A stretch of DNA of 64,000 nucleotides, taken from positions 1 to 64,000 of the forward strand of contig FR887359.1 of the NCBI GenBank assembly GCA_000431795.1, written 5' to 3'. This document shows, piece after piece, positions 25,606 to 34,656 of this stretch. The position numbers and the translations under genes are program-made. Position 1 is the stretch's first letter, and each line of letters opens with the position of its first letter. The DNA comes from Clostridium sp. CAG:302 (GTDB lineage: Bacteria > Bacillota_I > Bacilli_A > RF39 > UBA660). Under the pieces are notes generated by a model. The model worked only from the letters and a program-made list of their open reading frames with translations. It ran no database searches and was not told where the DNA came from.

Positions 25606-26958
25606 ATGACTATAAAAAAGAATGACATTAATAAAAAAGAGAAAAAAGAAATATCAAAAACAAATAAAAATATCAAAGAAAAAACAAATACAAATACTAA
25701 AAAGAACACACAAGAAAGTAAAAAAGGTATAAAAAAAGATAATAATTTAATAAATAAAATAAAAATATCAAAAAATAAAGATAAAGATTTATATAATGTT
25801 AAAGAAGTAGTAATAGTAATGATATTTTCTATAGGTATAGGTTTCTTAATGTGCTTTGGAATAATTAGTATTTTTACTGGTAAAAATTATTTTAAAGTAA
25901 CTAGAGATTTAGATAAAGTAATAGATACATACTATGCAATCGTAGATAATTACTATGGCGATTTAGATAAAAGTACTATCATCGATGGAGCAGTAGAAGG
26001 AATGATTTCATCAGTTGGTGATACCTTTACAACATACACAAATACAAATGATACTGAAGCCTTTGATGAAACAATAAATGGAAGTTATGAAGGAATAGGA
26101 TGCAGTGTAGCTACATATAACGATGGCAAAATAGTAGTAATAGAAATATTTGAAAATTCTCCAGCAGATACTTCAGGACTAAAAGTAGGCGATGTAATTA
26201 CCAAGATGGATGGAGAAAGCCTTGAAGGAAAGACTGGAAACGATGTATCAAGCTACATAAAGAACAGCGGTAAAAATAAAGTAGTATTAACAGTAATAAG
26301 AGATAATGAAGAAAAAGAAGTAACAATAAATTTAAGTAAAGTAGATATACCATATGTATCTGGTGAAGTGATAGAAAAAAACAATAAAAAAGTAGGATAT
26401 ATAAAAATATCACTATTTGCTAATAGTTCTTATAAACAATTCAAAAATAAACTGGAAAAGTTAGAAAAAGAAAATATAGATAGTCTTATCATTGATGTTC
26501 GCGATAACAGCGGTGGTTACCTAACCTCAGTAACCGATATATGTAATCTATTCTTAGAAAAAGGTAAAGTTATTTATCAACTACAAGATGAAAATGGTAC
26601 AGTAAAGAAAAAAGATACCACTAAAGAAAAAAGAACTTATGATATAGTAGTTCTAATAAATGGTTCTTCAGCCTCAGCCTCTGAAATATTAGCTTCCGCA
26701 ATTAAAGAAAGTTATAAGGGAATGGTTGTAGGACAAAACAGTTATGGAAAAGGAACTGTTCAGCAAACAAGAAAATTATTAGATGGAAGTATGATAAAAT
26801 ATACTACTCAAAAATGGTTAACACCTGATGGTAACTTCATAAATGAAATAGGGGTAAAGCCAACTAATGAAGTAATACTATCTGAAGATTATTATAAAAA
26901 TCCAAGTATAGAAACAGATAATCAATTACAAGAAGCATTAAGTTTATTAACAAAGTAA
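25606..26958 (+). CDS. C-terminal processing peptidase, S41 family
   Basis: Extracytoplasmic serine protease of the CtpA/Prc family. The 450-residue protein has an unusual Lys/Asn-rich cytoplasmic N-terminus of about 65 residues, a membrane helix near 68-88, a PDZ domain (~155-240, YEGIGCSV and LKVGDVITKMDG), and the peptidase core with NGSSASASEILA (catalytic Ser357) and SYGKGTVQ (Lys382). It acts on C-termini of exported proteins. Its position after the SipW locus may be relevant to maturation of surface proteins, but it has its own extended -10 promoter (TGATAAAAT near 25580). Confidence 0.93.
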   Translation: MTIKKNDINKKEKKEISKTNKNIKEKTNTNTKKNTQESKKGIKKDNNLINKIKISKNKDKDLYNVKEVVIVMIFSIGIGFLMCFGIISIFTGKNYFKVTRDLDKVIDTYYAIVDNYYGDLDKSTIIDGAVEGMISSVGDTFTTYTNTNDTEAFDETINGSYEGIGCSVATYNDGKIVVIEIFENSPADTSGLKVGDVITKMDGESLEGKTGNDVSSYIKNSGKNKVVLTVIRDNEEKEVTINLSKVDIPYVSGEVIEKNNKKVGYIKISLFANSSYKQFKNKLEKLEKENIDSLIIDVRDNSGGYLTSVTDICNLFLEKGKVIYQLQDENGTVKKKDTTKEKRTYDIVVLINGSSASASEILASAIKESYKGMVVGQNSYGKGTVQQTRKLLDGSMIKYTTQKWLTPDGNFINEIGVKPTNEVILSEDYYKNPSIETDNQLQEALSLLTK

Positions 26959-26980
26959 GACTTTAATAGTCTTATTTTCT
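26956..26980 (+). terminator. Terminator after the S41 peptidase gene
   Basis: TAAGACT (26956-26962) pairs with AGTCTTA (26968-26974), followed by TTTTCTTTT. The 5' arm includes the stop codon. Confidence 0.7.
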
Positions 26981-27011
26981 TTTGGTTTAATATAATATAA
27001 TGGTGATACAT

Positions 27012-27437
27012 ATGATTGTTAAATATACAGAAAAAGAAAAAGAACTGCTAGCAAGATTAATGCGTGCAGAAGCGGTTGGTGAAGGTAATCTAGGCATGTT
27101 AATGGTAGGAAACGTCGGAATAAATAGAGTACTCGCAGACTGCTTAACATTTAAAGATATTAGAAGTATATCCGAAATGGTTTATCAAAGTCCTGGTGGC
27201 TTCTCGGGAACTTCAAGTTCTTTATTCTATGGCAATCCAACAGCTTTAGAATCTTCTCTAGCAGAAAGAGTTATCCGCGGAGAATATTACTATCCTGCAA
27301 CTAATGCCTTATGGTTTTATGCTCCGCCAGAAGGAACATCATGTAAAAGTACTTGGTGGTATCAATCCCTTTCTGGTAGATACAAAAATCATTGTTTCTA
27401 TAAGCCAGATAAAGGAGTATGTAAAGAAATACACTAA
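27012..27437 (+). CDS. SleB/CwlJ-type cell-wall hydrolase
   Basis: A 141-residue Hydrolase_2-family protein. LLARLMRAEAVGEGNLGMLM contains the catalytic Glu region (AEAxGE) and VGNVGINRV the following helix; the C-terminal half keeps FYGNPTA and the A(T)NALWFY block. SleB and CwlJ split spore cortex peptidoglycan, but this domain also occurs in non-sporulating Bacillota as a general lytic enzyme. No signal peptide is seen, and no other sporulation gene is nearby. ATG 27012 follows GGTGAT. The stop overlaps the next start by one base. Confidence 0.85.
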   Translation: MIVKYTEKEKELLARLMRAEAVGEGNLGMLMVGNVGINRVLADCLTFKDIRSISEMVYQSPGGFSGTSSSLFYGNPTALESSLAERVIRGEYYYPATNALWFYAPPEGTSCKSTWWYQSLSGRYKNHCFYKPDKGVCKEIH

Positions 27438-28240
27438 TGTTAAATCTACTAAAAGGATTCATAATCGGAATAGGTAAAATAATACCAGGAGTATCAGGAT
27501 CTGTACTTGCCATAACACTAGGAGTATATGATAAATCAGTAGAATATATAAATAACTTTAAACATAATAAAAAAGAAAGTTTAAAATATCTCTTACCACT
27601 TGGTATAGGAATAATAATATCTATAATTATATTTAGTAAAATAATAACCATACTATTAGATAAATACTATCAAATTACTATGTTATTTTTCATTGGATTA
27701 ATAATAGGTGGATTACCAGAAATAATAAAAAAAGTAAAAAAACAAGATAATATAATTGTGGGAACTAGTTTTATAATATTCTTTATAATATCAATTTCTA
27801 ATTTAAATAGTAACTATATATTAAAAGGAAATATTTTGGATATTATAATACTATTTATTTCAGGTCTTCTTGAAGCCATAGGCACAGTAGTACCAGGAGT
27901 ATCTTCTTCAGCCCTTCTTATGATACTAGGAACATATAATATAATATTATCTTCCATAGGTAATATTACTTCTATATCTGTAATATTAACCAATATAAAA
28001 ATAATAATACCATTTCTATTAGGAGTATTTCTAGGTATCATTACTCTAATAAAGATAATAGATTATCTTCTAAAGAAGCATGAAAATAAATTATATTCCT
28101 TTGTACTAGGAGTATTATTATCAAGTATAATACTCTTAATAATAAAAGTATTTAAAGAAAAAATCACCATTGTAGAATTAATATTAGGAATAATATTCTT
28201 GTTACTAGGAGTTTTAATATCAAACTTAATAAAAAAATAA
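27437..28240 (+). CDS. DUF368 membrane protein, likely polyprenyl-phosphate transporter
   Basis: A 267-residue protein with about eight membrane segments and the duplicated DUF368 signature: KGFIIGIGKIIPGVSGSVLAI at 6-26, and its second copy GLLEAIGTVVPGVSSSALLMI near 145. Recently this family (PopT) was shown to recycle undecaprenyl phosphate across the membrane for wall synthesis. It overlaps the cell-wall hydrolase stop by one base, which fits a peptidoglycan-related operon. Confidence 0.88.
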   Translation: MLNLLKGFIIGIGKIIPGVSGSVLAITLGVYDKSVEYINNFKHNKKESLKYLLPLGIGIIISIIIFSKIITILLDKYYQITMLFFIGLIIGGLPEIIKKVKKQDNIIVGTSFIIFFIISISNLNSNYILKGNILDIIILFISGLLEAIGTVVPGVSSSALLMILGTYNIILSSIGNITSISVILTNIKIIIPFLLGVFLGIITLIKIIDYLLKKHENKLYSFVLGVLLSSIILLIIKVFKEKITIVELILGIIFLLLGVLISNLIKK

Positions 28241-28259
28241 AAAAGCCACAAGGCTTTTT
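28241..28259 (+). terminator. Terminator after the DUF368 gene
   Basis: AAAAGCC (28241-28247), loop ACAA, GGCTTTTT (28252-28259). It also faces the end of the minus-strand tRNA cluster. Confidence 0.75.
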
Positions 28260-28270
28260 ATTATTAAAAT

Positions 28271-28347
28271 TGGTGACCAGTATGGAATTCGAATCCATGA
28301 ATGCTGCCGTGAAAGGGCAGTGTGTTAAGCCACTTCACCAACTGGCC
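28271..28347 (-). tRNA. tRNA-Glu (anticodon TTC)
   Basis: On the minus strand: acceptor GGCCAGT/ACTGGTC with CCA encoded, D arm with TGGTGAAGTGG, anticodon stem CTGCC/GGCAG around loop CTTTCAC, T loop TTCGAAT. Length 77 nt including CCA. Confidence 0.93.
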
Positions 28348-28351
28348 AAAA

Positions 28352-28428
<77 letters not shown>

Positions 28429-28496
28429 ATCTGCATTGCTTTTTAATTATACCATACAAGAAATATATTTGCAAGTATTTTTTAAAACAATAAAAA

Positions 28497-28572
28497 TGGT
28501 GGGGCGTTAGGGATTCGAACCCTAGACCCACTGATTAAGAGTCAGTTGCTCTACCAACTGAGCTAACGCCCC
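28497..28572 (-). tRNA. tRNA-Lys (anticodon CTT)
   Basis: On the minus strand: GGGGCGTTAGCTCAGTTGG start, anticodon stem ACTGA/TCAGT around loop CTCTTAA, T loop TTCGAAT, CCA encoded. Length 76 nt. It is the first gene of a three-tRNA minus-strand operon. Confidence 0.94.
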
Positions 28573-28603
28573 AACGATGTGTTAACAATCAAACACAATC
28601 AAT

Positions 28604-28631
28604 ATTATACCATATATTTTTAATTTGTAAA
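28604..28631 (-). promoter_or_regulatory. tRNA operon promoter
   Basis: Minus strand: TTTACA (28631-28626), 16-base spacer, TATAAT (28609-28604), about 30 bases before tRNA-Lys. Confidence 0.65.
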
Positions 28632-28702
28632 TAAATAAAACAAAATTTATTGAAAAAAATAATTCTTTATGTTATCATCTAAATATAAGGAAGGTAAAAC
28701 AT

Positions 28703-28819
28703 ATGAAAAGCAAATCAAAAAAAGAAGATAAAAATCTAGTAATGCTATGTATCTACATAGGACTTGCAGGTACACTTACCATTTTAGCAATATATTTCTT
28801 AACTAAATATGTATTTTAG
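28703..28819 (+). CDS. Small single-pass membrane protein, 38 aa
   Basis: Basic head MKSKSKKEDKN followed by one membrane helix (LVMLCIYIGLAGTLTILAIY) and a short basic tail. The binding site AAGGAAGG is at good spacing and a terminator overlaps the stop codon, so it is an independent small-protein gene. Function unknown. Confidence 0.6.
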   Translation: MKSKSKKEDKNLVMLCIYIGLAGTLTILAIYFLTKYVF

Positions 28820-28841
28820 AGAGCACACTCTCTATTTTTTA
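28818..28841 (+). terminator. Terminator of the 38-residue protein gene
   Basis: AGAGAG (28818-28823), loop CACA, CTCTCT (28828-28833), then ATTTTTT. It overlaps the stop codon. Confidence 0.75.
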
Positions 28842-28896
28842 TTATTTTAATATATAATATATTACTCTCTTATATATAATAGATATGGTTGATATA

Positions 28897-28949
28897 TCAT
28901 TTATAGACTATAGGCTATAAATGACACTCTAAGATAATAGCTTAGAGTG
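28897..28949 (-). repeat. Paired-hairpin dispersed repeat, copy 2 (inverted)
   Basis: On the minus strand the 25-nt hairpin comes first (CACTCTAAG/CTTAGAGTG, 28949-28925) and the 28-nt hairpin follows directly (TCATTTATAG/CTATAAATGA, 28924-28897) with the AGCCTATAGTCT core. Both stems closely match copy 9 near 57153, which has the opposite orientation. Confidence 0.75.
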
Positions 28950-28994
28950 AACATTAAAAACAATATTTTTCTTTTACAAATTATAGTAATAAAA

Positions 28995-29023
28995 TTGACT
29001 TTTAAGTACGCATTTGCTATAAT
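28995..29023 (+). promoter_or_regulatory. Promoter of the surface-protein operon
   Basis: TTGACT (28995-29000), 17-base spacer, TATAAT (29018-29023) with an extended -10 TGC. Confidence 0.75.
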
Positions 29024-29050
29024 TTATATGATAGGTAATGGTGATAAAAT

Positions 29051-32000
29051 ATGAAAAAAATCGGAATTAAAGATAAAAGTTTTTGGCTAATCTTAAGTTT
29101 AAGTATAATAACTTTAATAATTCTAACAGTAGGAGTAATCTTTCTAACAAGAAAATCCTCTAAAGAATTTTATAGTGCAGGATATATTATAAATAGTACT
29201 GCCACAAAAAGCGACAAATATTACTTTAACGATAATACAGTCTATAAAGAAAATGTATTTAATGAATATACATTTAAAGATGTAGACAACAAAGAAGTAG
29301 CCACTAGCAAAGAAAACTTCATTCACTATTTAGATGAATCATTATCATTTATGAAAAATGGAGTAATTCTAGATTTAGATAACTTTAATCAAAAACTAGT
29401 ACCATACTATAATGTTACAGATAAAGTAATCCTAAAATATAGTAATGGCGGTTATATAGTAGAAACAGCAGATAAAACTTTAATATTTGGAAATCTACTA
29501 GGTAGAATAACAGATAATAAATATATAGTTATTGGTAACGATATAAAAATAAAACTAGCGGGTAACGAAGAACCAGTAAAAGGAAAATACTTTGAACTAT
29601 TATTTGTTGAAGATGGTATTGTCAAAGTAGAAAACAATGAAGGAAGTTATCAAACCACTACCGAAGGAACAACAATCTTTGCTGGAGATAAAATAAAAAT
29701 AGAATTAGGTAGCAAAAAAGTCTTCTATGACGAAGAAGAAAAACTAACTCTTGATGAAATGACTATTGATGGTAACGAAAACATTAATTTAGACACCTCA
29801 AAAGTAAAAGATAATAAAGATGGAAATGGTTCAGGAGATGGTACAGACAGCAATACACCTAATGATAACAATAACCCTAATAATAATAATCCAGGAAATA
29901 ATACCGACAATCCTAGTGATAATACTGGTAATGGCACAGATGGTAAAGATAACAACACCACTGAAATAAGAAAAGAAGTATCAGTAGACTTAGTAAAAGC
30001 ACTATTAGATATCAACAGTCTAAATGCCACAATTCAAGTTATTGACACAGCAAATCAAATAAAAGGAAACTTAATTTTAACATTATATGATGTAGATAAT
30101 GCTGAAACAGTATATACAAAAATACTACTAACATCATCAGATCTTCAAGAAGTAGCAGTTACCTCACTATCACCAAATACTAACTATTATATGTCAATAA
30201 AAGATTCAGATAACTATGAATACTTATCAAGAAACTTTAGAACAGATAACTTAGAATTAAGTTTAAAAAGAGAAATGGTAACTACAAGCTCAGTTACATA
30301 TTCCGTAGATTTTAGCAGTGATGAAAACATAAAATCCGCTAAAGTAACTCTAAAAGATAGTGAGAATAACATAATAAATAACCACACCTTCATAAATGGT
30401 GAAGATGAAGAATTTACATTTAGTGGTCTAACAAAAAACACTTCATACAAAGTAATTCTAGATGAAGTACTATTCAAAAATACCAATTACTCTAAGGTAT
30501 ACACAATAAACACATCGGTTAAAACATTAAAAGCAAAACCATCTCTTGGAGAAGTAAATGTAAAATCAAATGAAGAAAGCAAAACATTTGAACTATCAAT
30601 GGAAAAGCCAACAGATGAAGATGAAAGCATCTCAAATTATATTTATAAAATATACGATTTAGATACTATAACTGAAGAAAATGTAGATACCTTAACCCCA
30701 GTATACACATTTAGTACAGTAAATTTAAAAAATGAAATATTAAAATTAGGTGAAAACAATTTAGCCTCAAACAAAAATTATGTTTATAAAGTAACAGTAA
30801 GATACTATGATAATTATAAAGAAAATGAAATAGATTCAGTATTAAGTAGTCCCTTCATTATCGCTGGTTTACCTTCAGTAACTTTCGAAGAGAAAGAAGT
30901 AGACTTTAACTCAATGCATTTATTACTAACATTAAAAGATGAAGGCTGCACAATACCGGGAAGAAGCTGCTACCAAGGAGATCCTTCTGATAAAAGTGAT
31001 ATTTACATAACTTATAAAGGAGCCAATGACAAAGAAAGTAAATATATAAACAACATTACATTCGATCCAGAAACATTAACTTATGATTTAAGAGTATCAG
31101 GATTAACAGAAAATAAAGATTATAAGTTTGAAGTATGGGGAAATTATGATTTATACAATGGCAAAGGATTACAAGTAAATAAACCATTAGGATCTGCAAT
31201 AATAACTACTGCCGGTATAGAAAACCTTACTATGTCAGAATGGACTCTAAATAACTATTCTAACGAATTACCAATATCAGTAAATACAAAATTAACTGTA
31301 ACCAAACCAAGTAGTACAATAATCGATAAACTAGACTCCTTCAAAATAAATCTTTATAAAGGAAGCGAAGTTAAAAAAGAAAATCTTTTAGGTAGTTATC
31401 CTGTTGAGGGAAACAACAACATCAAATCAAATTATTACAATAAATCATTCAATATTAATTCAAGTCAGTTTGGTATAACAGATATAAATAATCTAAGAGA
31501 AGTATCAGGTGGAAAATTAAATAGATATTACACTATAGAAGTAGCAGATGCTTATGATGCTGATAAGACAAATCAGTTCAAAATTCAAGATAACATATTT
31601 ATATATGAAATACCAGCAATACTTCTACTTGAAGATGAAGTGTCTTCTCCTGAAGTAATTGTTGAAGAAATAACTAAAAAGCAAGCCCAATCTGGAGAAT
31701 ATGGTGATTTTAACGAATTAGGAATAAACAAAAATCTTTCATCAAATACCGTAGTAGGTTATAAAGTAACCGCTAACTTCGATAAGAAGAAAGTAGAATC
31801 ATATTTTCAAGGAGATAATCCAATCAAAGAGTTAAACTTCTATGCCAATATGGATGGTAAAGTAATAGAAAAGAAAACCATAAACTTCGCTGAAGAAGAA
31901 AATTATACTATATATTTCTTCCTAAAAGATGGAACAGATTACAACACTGTAGATACAGAATTAAGAAGAGGTAATAACTATACCTTCTCAATAGATTTAA

Positions 32001-34642
32001 GTTTAGATACAAATAACGATAAAGAAATAGATACTAATTATCCAAGTAAAAAACCAACTAGTGAAACCATAACAAGTATTAAAGAAGAACCAAAAATAAA
32101 AATGTATATTGATAGTAGTACTTCAAACTCTATAACCTACAAGTATATAGTAGTAGATTATGATAATGCCTTGGTAAAAGAAGAAGATAAATATCTAATA
32201 CATTACACAGTAGGAGAAGATTCCACTGAAGAATATACTACTGAAATATCAAATACCGCTAGTATGGAAACTTTTACACTATCAAATCTAACTAATGAAA
32301 CCATCTATAATATATATTATAATAAAGCACTAAATAAAAAAGAAAAACCAAGTGCTATCAGCTTTAAATACTACTTTGATGGCTACCATAATGCCAGTAA
32401 ATATGGACTTAGTTACATACTAAAATATGATGAATTTGATAATGAATTAACCCTAAGATTAAATAATAATGATTTCTTAGATAGAGTTTCAGCATATCTA
32501 GTAACCTTAACTTCAGGTTCACTAAAATATGAGGAAGTAATAACAACCCCATTAGAATGTGGTACAGAAGAAGAACCAAGTAAATGCATAAAAATAGATT
32601 ATGCTAATATAAAAGACTTTAAAGGAAAAGATATAACAGTAAAACTAGAGGCCTTCTATGACACAGGTTATGTAGGCTTTGGTAGCAAATCATTACTTGG
32701 AGATTACTTTACTTCTCGTGGACTAATAGATGATAAAAATGCAAGTAATATAGGATTTATATTACAAGAAATAGGTAATACCAAAGGAAAATACTATTAC
32801 ATATATAAAAATTCAAATAATAAAGTAGAGTCAATAATAAGTGATACACCAAATGGAATATTTGGAATAACACCAACTATATATACTGAAAGTCATAAAC
32901 AATCAAGTTTATCTACTACTAATGTTGTAGATATCATAAATAAAAGTTTCATAAATTATGGTGAAGTATCCCTAAATTCTGATATAGATGTTTTAACAAA
33001 TGGTATTAAACTAAAGAGTCATAACATATTCATAGCCCCTAAAGTATTAGACAAAACCGAAATACAAACAACAAATAATAAATTTAAGTTTAACAGTATC
33101 ATTCCAAAAGTTGATACAAAATTAACACCGCTAATAAATGGAGCAATAATTAATATAAACTTATCAATAGACACTGACACTTTAGAAACAGACTATGTAA
33201 AAATAGACGGAAAATATATGTTTTATATAGATATTTATACTAAAGATGAAGAAGGTGAACTAGTGTTCGCAAAATCAGTATCAACGGATTATGAACATTT
33301 AACAAATATTTCTTTCGCAGGCCTAAATCCAGATAGCACATACTATTATAAGATCTCCGCATATATGAATGGAAGAGATGAAAAAACACCATTATTTGCT
33401 TTAGGTAAAAACGGCTATATACAATATTTAAATACTCTAAAGACATTAGGAAAAGATGATATTTTCAAAAATATTGAGTACTCACACAAATCAACAAAAG
33501 GTGAAACAGTATATAGTGAAAGAACATTAAATATAACAACAGGTCTAAAATCAAAAGAAAACTTCAATGTAAGATATGAATTATATGATCCTGAAGGCAA
33601 CTTGGAAAAATGGGGCGGAACAGTATTAAACAAAGATATAACAAACAAAAATAATGCAATATTTACTGCCGATATTACAGGTAATGACTTCGTTTTTGGA
33701 GGAGATTATCATAGATTAGTAATAACTGCAGTAACAACAGATGACGAACCTAAAGAACTAGAATTATACAATGACACACTAAAAGCAACAACATTATTTG
33801 GCGAACTAAAAGAACCAAACATAGTTCTATACCAAAGTACCGGAATAGACAAAATATCCGGAAATTATGATTATTACATTGACTATAATATAAATATCGA
33901 AGATACAGATAGAGTAATAAAAGATGGAAAATTCTATGCGGAACTTAAATATTCTCCACAAGAAAAAGTCTGTCCAAATGAAGAAGATTGTAAATTAGAA
34001 ATAGATTTATATAACTTAAAATGCAATTCAAATGGTGCTAATAGTAAAATAGCCTCATGTACCATAATTGAAAACAAAGTAAATAATACATTTACACTAA
34101 AAGTTAGATATGCATCTTTAAAACCTAATACTGAATACTATATTTCCACAAGTGCTAATATATATCGTAATAATGTTTCATTAGACACCAAAGAAGAAGT
34201 AGTAAAATTTGGAGCATTTCAATATACAAAAAGTGAACTTGGTTTTTCAATAGGAGATCCATATTTAACAGCAGTAGGAAATAATTTAATATTAAAGTTT
34301 AAAGGTGCAACAAATAATATTAAAGAATCAATAAAAGGTATCAAATATAATCTTTATGTCAACAGACAATCGGAAATAAAATTAGATTCAAATGAAAAAG
34401 GATTAATACCAAGTATGACATCAAATTTAGTAAAAGATGCTATAAATTACGGGGACATTATATATAAAGTAGATAAAGATAATTACCCATATATTGAGAT
34501 ACCAATACCTGACGGAGTTAAAATAGGAACAAACAACGATTTATATGTAAGATATTACTATGAAGATAATGGTGAACTACTAATGCTGTCAATAAACGGG
34601 ACTACGACTCATAGGTATCAAGTTGGTACTGGTGATAACTAA
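29051..34642 (+). CDS. Giant membrane-anchored surface protein with Fn3-like domains
   Basis: A 1863-residue protein. A basic N-terminus and one membrane helix (12-33) anchor it with the bulk outside. Residues ~35-255 form a beta-rich domain shared with the two downstream genes (KYYFNDNTVYKENVF... and an EELKITL-like strand set). Residues ~257-305 are a Gly/Asn/Asp/Thr-rich flexible linker. The rest is a string of beta-sandwich repeats marked by fibronectin-III-like turns: LSPNTNYYMSI, LTKNTSYKVIL, LTENKDYKFEV, LTNETIYNIYY, LNPDSTYYYKI, LKPNTEYYIST. There is no LPxTG end and few cysteines. It probably mediates adhesion or surface structure. It starts a three-gene operon. Confidence 0.8.
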   Translation: MKKIGIKDKSFWLILSLSIITLIILTVGVIFLTRKSSKEFYSAGYIINSTATKSDKYYFNDNTVYKENVFNEYTFKDVDNKEVATSKENFIHYLDESLSFMKNGVILDLDNFNQKLVPYYNVTDKVILKYSNGGYIVETADKTLIFGNLLGRITDNKYIVIGNDIKIKLAGNEEPVKGKYFELLFVEDGIVKVENNEGSYQTTTEGTTIFAGDKIKIELGSKKVFYDEEEKLTLDEMTIDGNENINLDTSKVKDNKDGNGSGDGTDSNTPNDNNNPNNNNPGNNTDNPSDNTGNGTDGKDNNTTEIRKEVSVDLVKALLDINSLNATIQVIDTANQIKGNLILTLYDVDNAETVYTKILLTSSDLQEVAVTSLSPNTNYYMSIKDSDNYEYLSRNFRTDNLELSLKREMVTTSSVTYSVDFSSDENIKSAKVTLKDSENNIINNHTFINGEDEEFTFSGLTKNTSYKVILDEVLFKNTNYSKVYTINTSVKTLKAKPSLGEVNVKSNEESKTFELSMEKPTDEDESISNYIYKIYDLDTITEENVDTLTPVYTFSTVNLKNEILKLGENNLASNKNYVYKVTVRYYDNYKENEIDSVLSSPFIIAGLPSVTFEEKEVDFNSMHLLLTLKDEGCTIPGRSCYQGDPSDKSDIYITYKGANDKESKYINNITFDPETLTYDLRVSGLTENKDYKFEVWGNYDLYNGKGLQVNKPLGSAIITTAGIENLTMSEWTLNNYSNELPISVNTKLTVTKPSSTIIDKLDSFKINLYKGSEVKKENLLGSYPVEGNNNIKSNYYNKSFNINSSQFGITDINNLREVSGGKLNRYYTIEVADAYDADKTNQFKIQDNIFIYEIPAILLLEDEVSSPEVIVEEITKKQAQSGEYGDFNELGINKNLSSNTVVGYKVTANFDKKKVESYFQGDNPIKELNFYANMDGKVIEKKTINFAEEENYTIYFFLKDGTDYNTVDTELRRGNNYTFSIDLSLDTNNDKEIDTNYPSKKPTSETITSIKEEPKIKMYIDSSTSNSITYKYIVVDYDNALVKEEDKYLIHYTVGEDSTEEYTTEISNTASMETFTLSNLTNETIYNIYYNKALNKKEKPSAISFKYYFDGYHNASKYGLSYILKYDEFDNELTLRLNNNDFLDRVSAYLVTLTSGSLKYEEVITTPLECGTEEEPSKCIKIDYANIKDFKGKDITVKLEAFYDTGYVGFGSKSLLGDYFTSRGLIDDKNASNIGFILQEIGNTKGKYYYIYKNSNNKVESIISDTPNGIFGITPTIYTESHKQSSLSTTNVVDIINKSFINYGEVSLNSDIDVLTNGIKLKSHNIFIAPKVLDKTEIQTTNNKFKFNSIIPKVDTKLTPLINGAIININLSIDTDTLETDYVKIDGKYMFYIDIYTKDEEGELVFAKSVSTDYEHLTNISFAGLNPDSTYYYKISAYMNGRDEKTPLFALGKNGYIQYLNTLKTLGKDDIFKNIEYSHKSTKGETVYSERTLNITTGLKSKENFNVRYELYDPEGNLEKWGGTVLNKDITNKNNAIFTADITGNDFVFGGDYHRLVITAVTTDDEPKELELYNDTLKATTLFGELKEPNIVLYQSTGIDKISGNYDYYIDYNINIEDTDRVIKDGKFYAELKYSPQEKVCPNEEDCKLEIDLYNLKCNSNGANSKIASCTIIENKVNNTFTLKVRYASLKPNTEYYISTSANIYRNNVSLDTKEEVVKFGAFQYTKSELGFSIGDPYLTAVGNNLILKFKGATNNIKESIKGIKYNLYVNRQSEIKLDSNEKGLIPSMTSNLVKDAINYGDIIYKVDKDNYPYIEIPIPDGVKIGTNNDLYVRYYYEDNGELLMLSINGTTTHRYQVGTGDN

Positions 34643-34656
34643 GAAAGGAAGTAATT

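Noticed and set aside
27012..27437. Evidence for sporulation from the SleB/CwlJ-type hydrolase
   Set aside because: The domain is common in non-spore-formers, and no other spore gene is visible in the window.
29452..30030. Long minus-strand open frames inside the giant surface-protein gene
   Set aside because: They are mirror frames of low-complexity coding sequence with no binding sites or recognisable domains.
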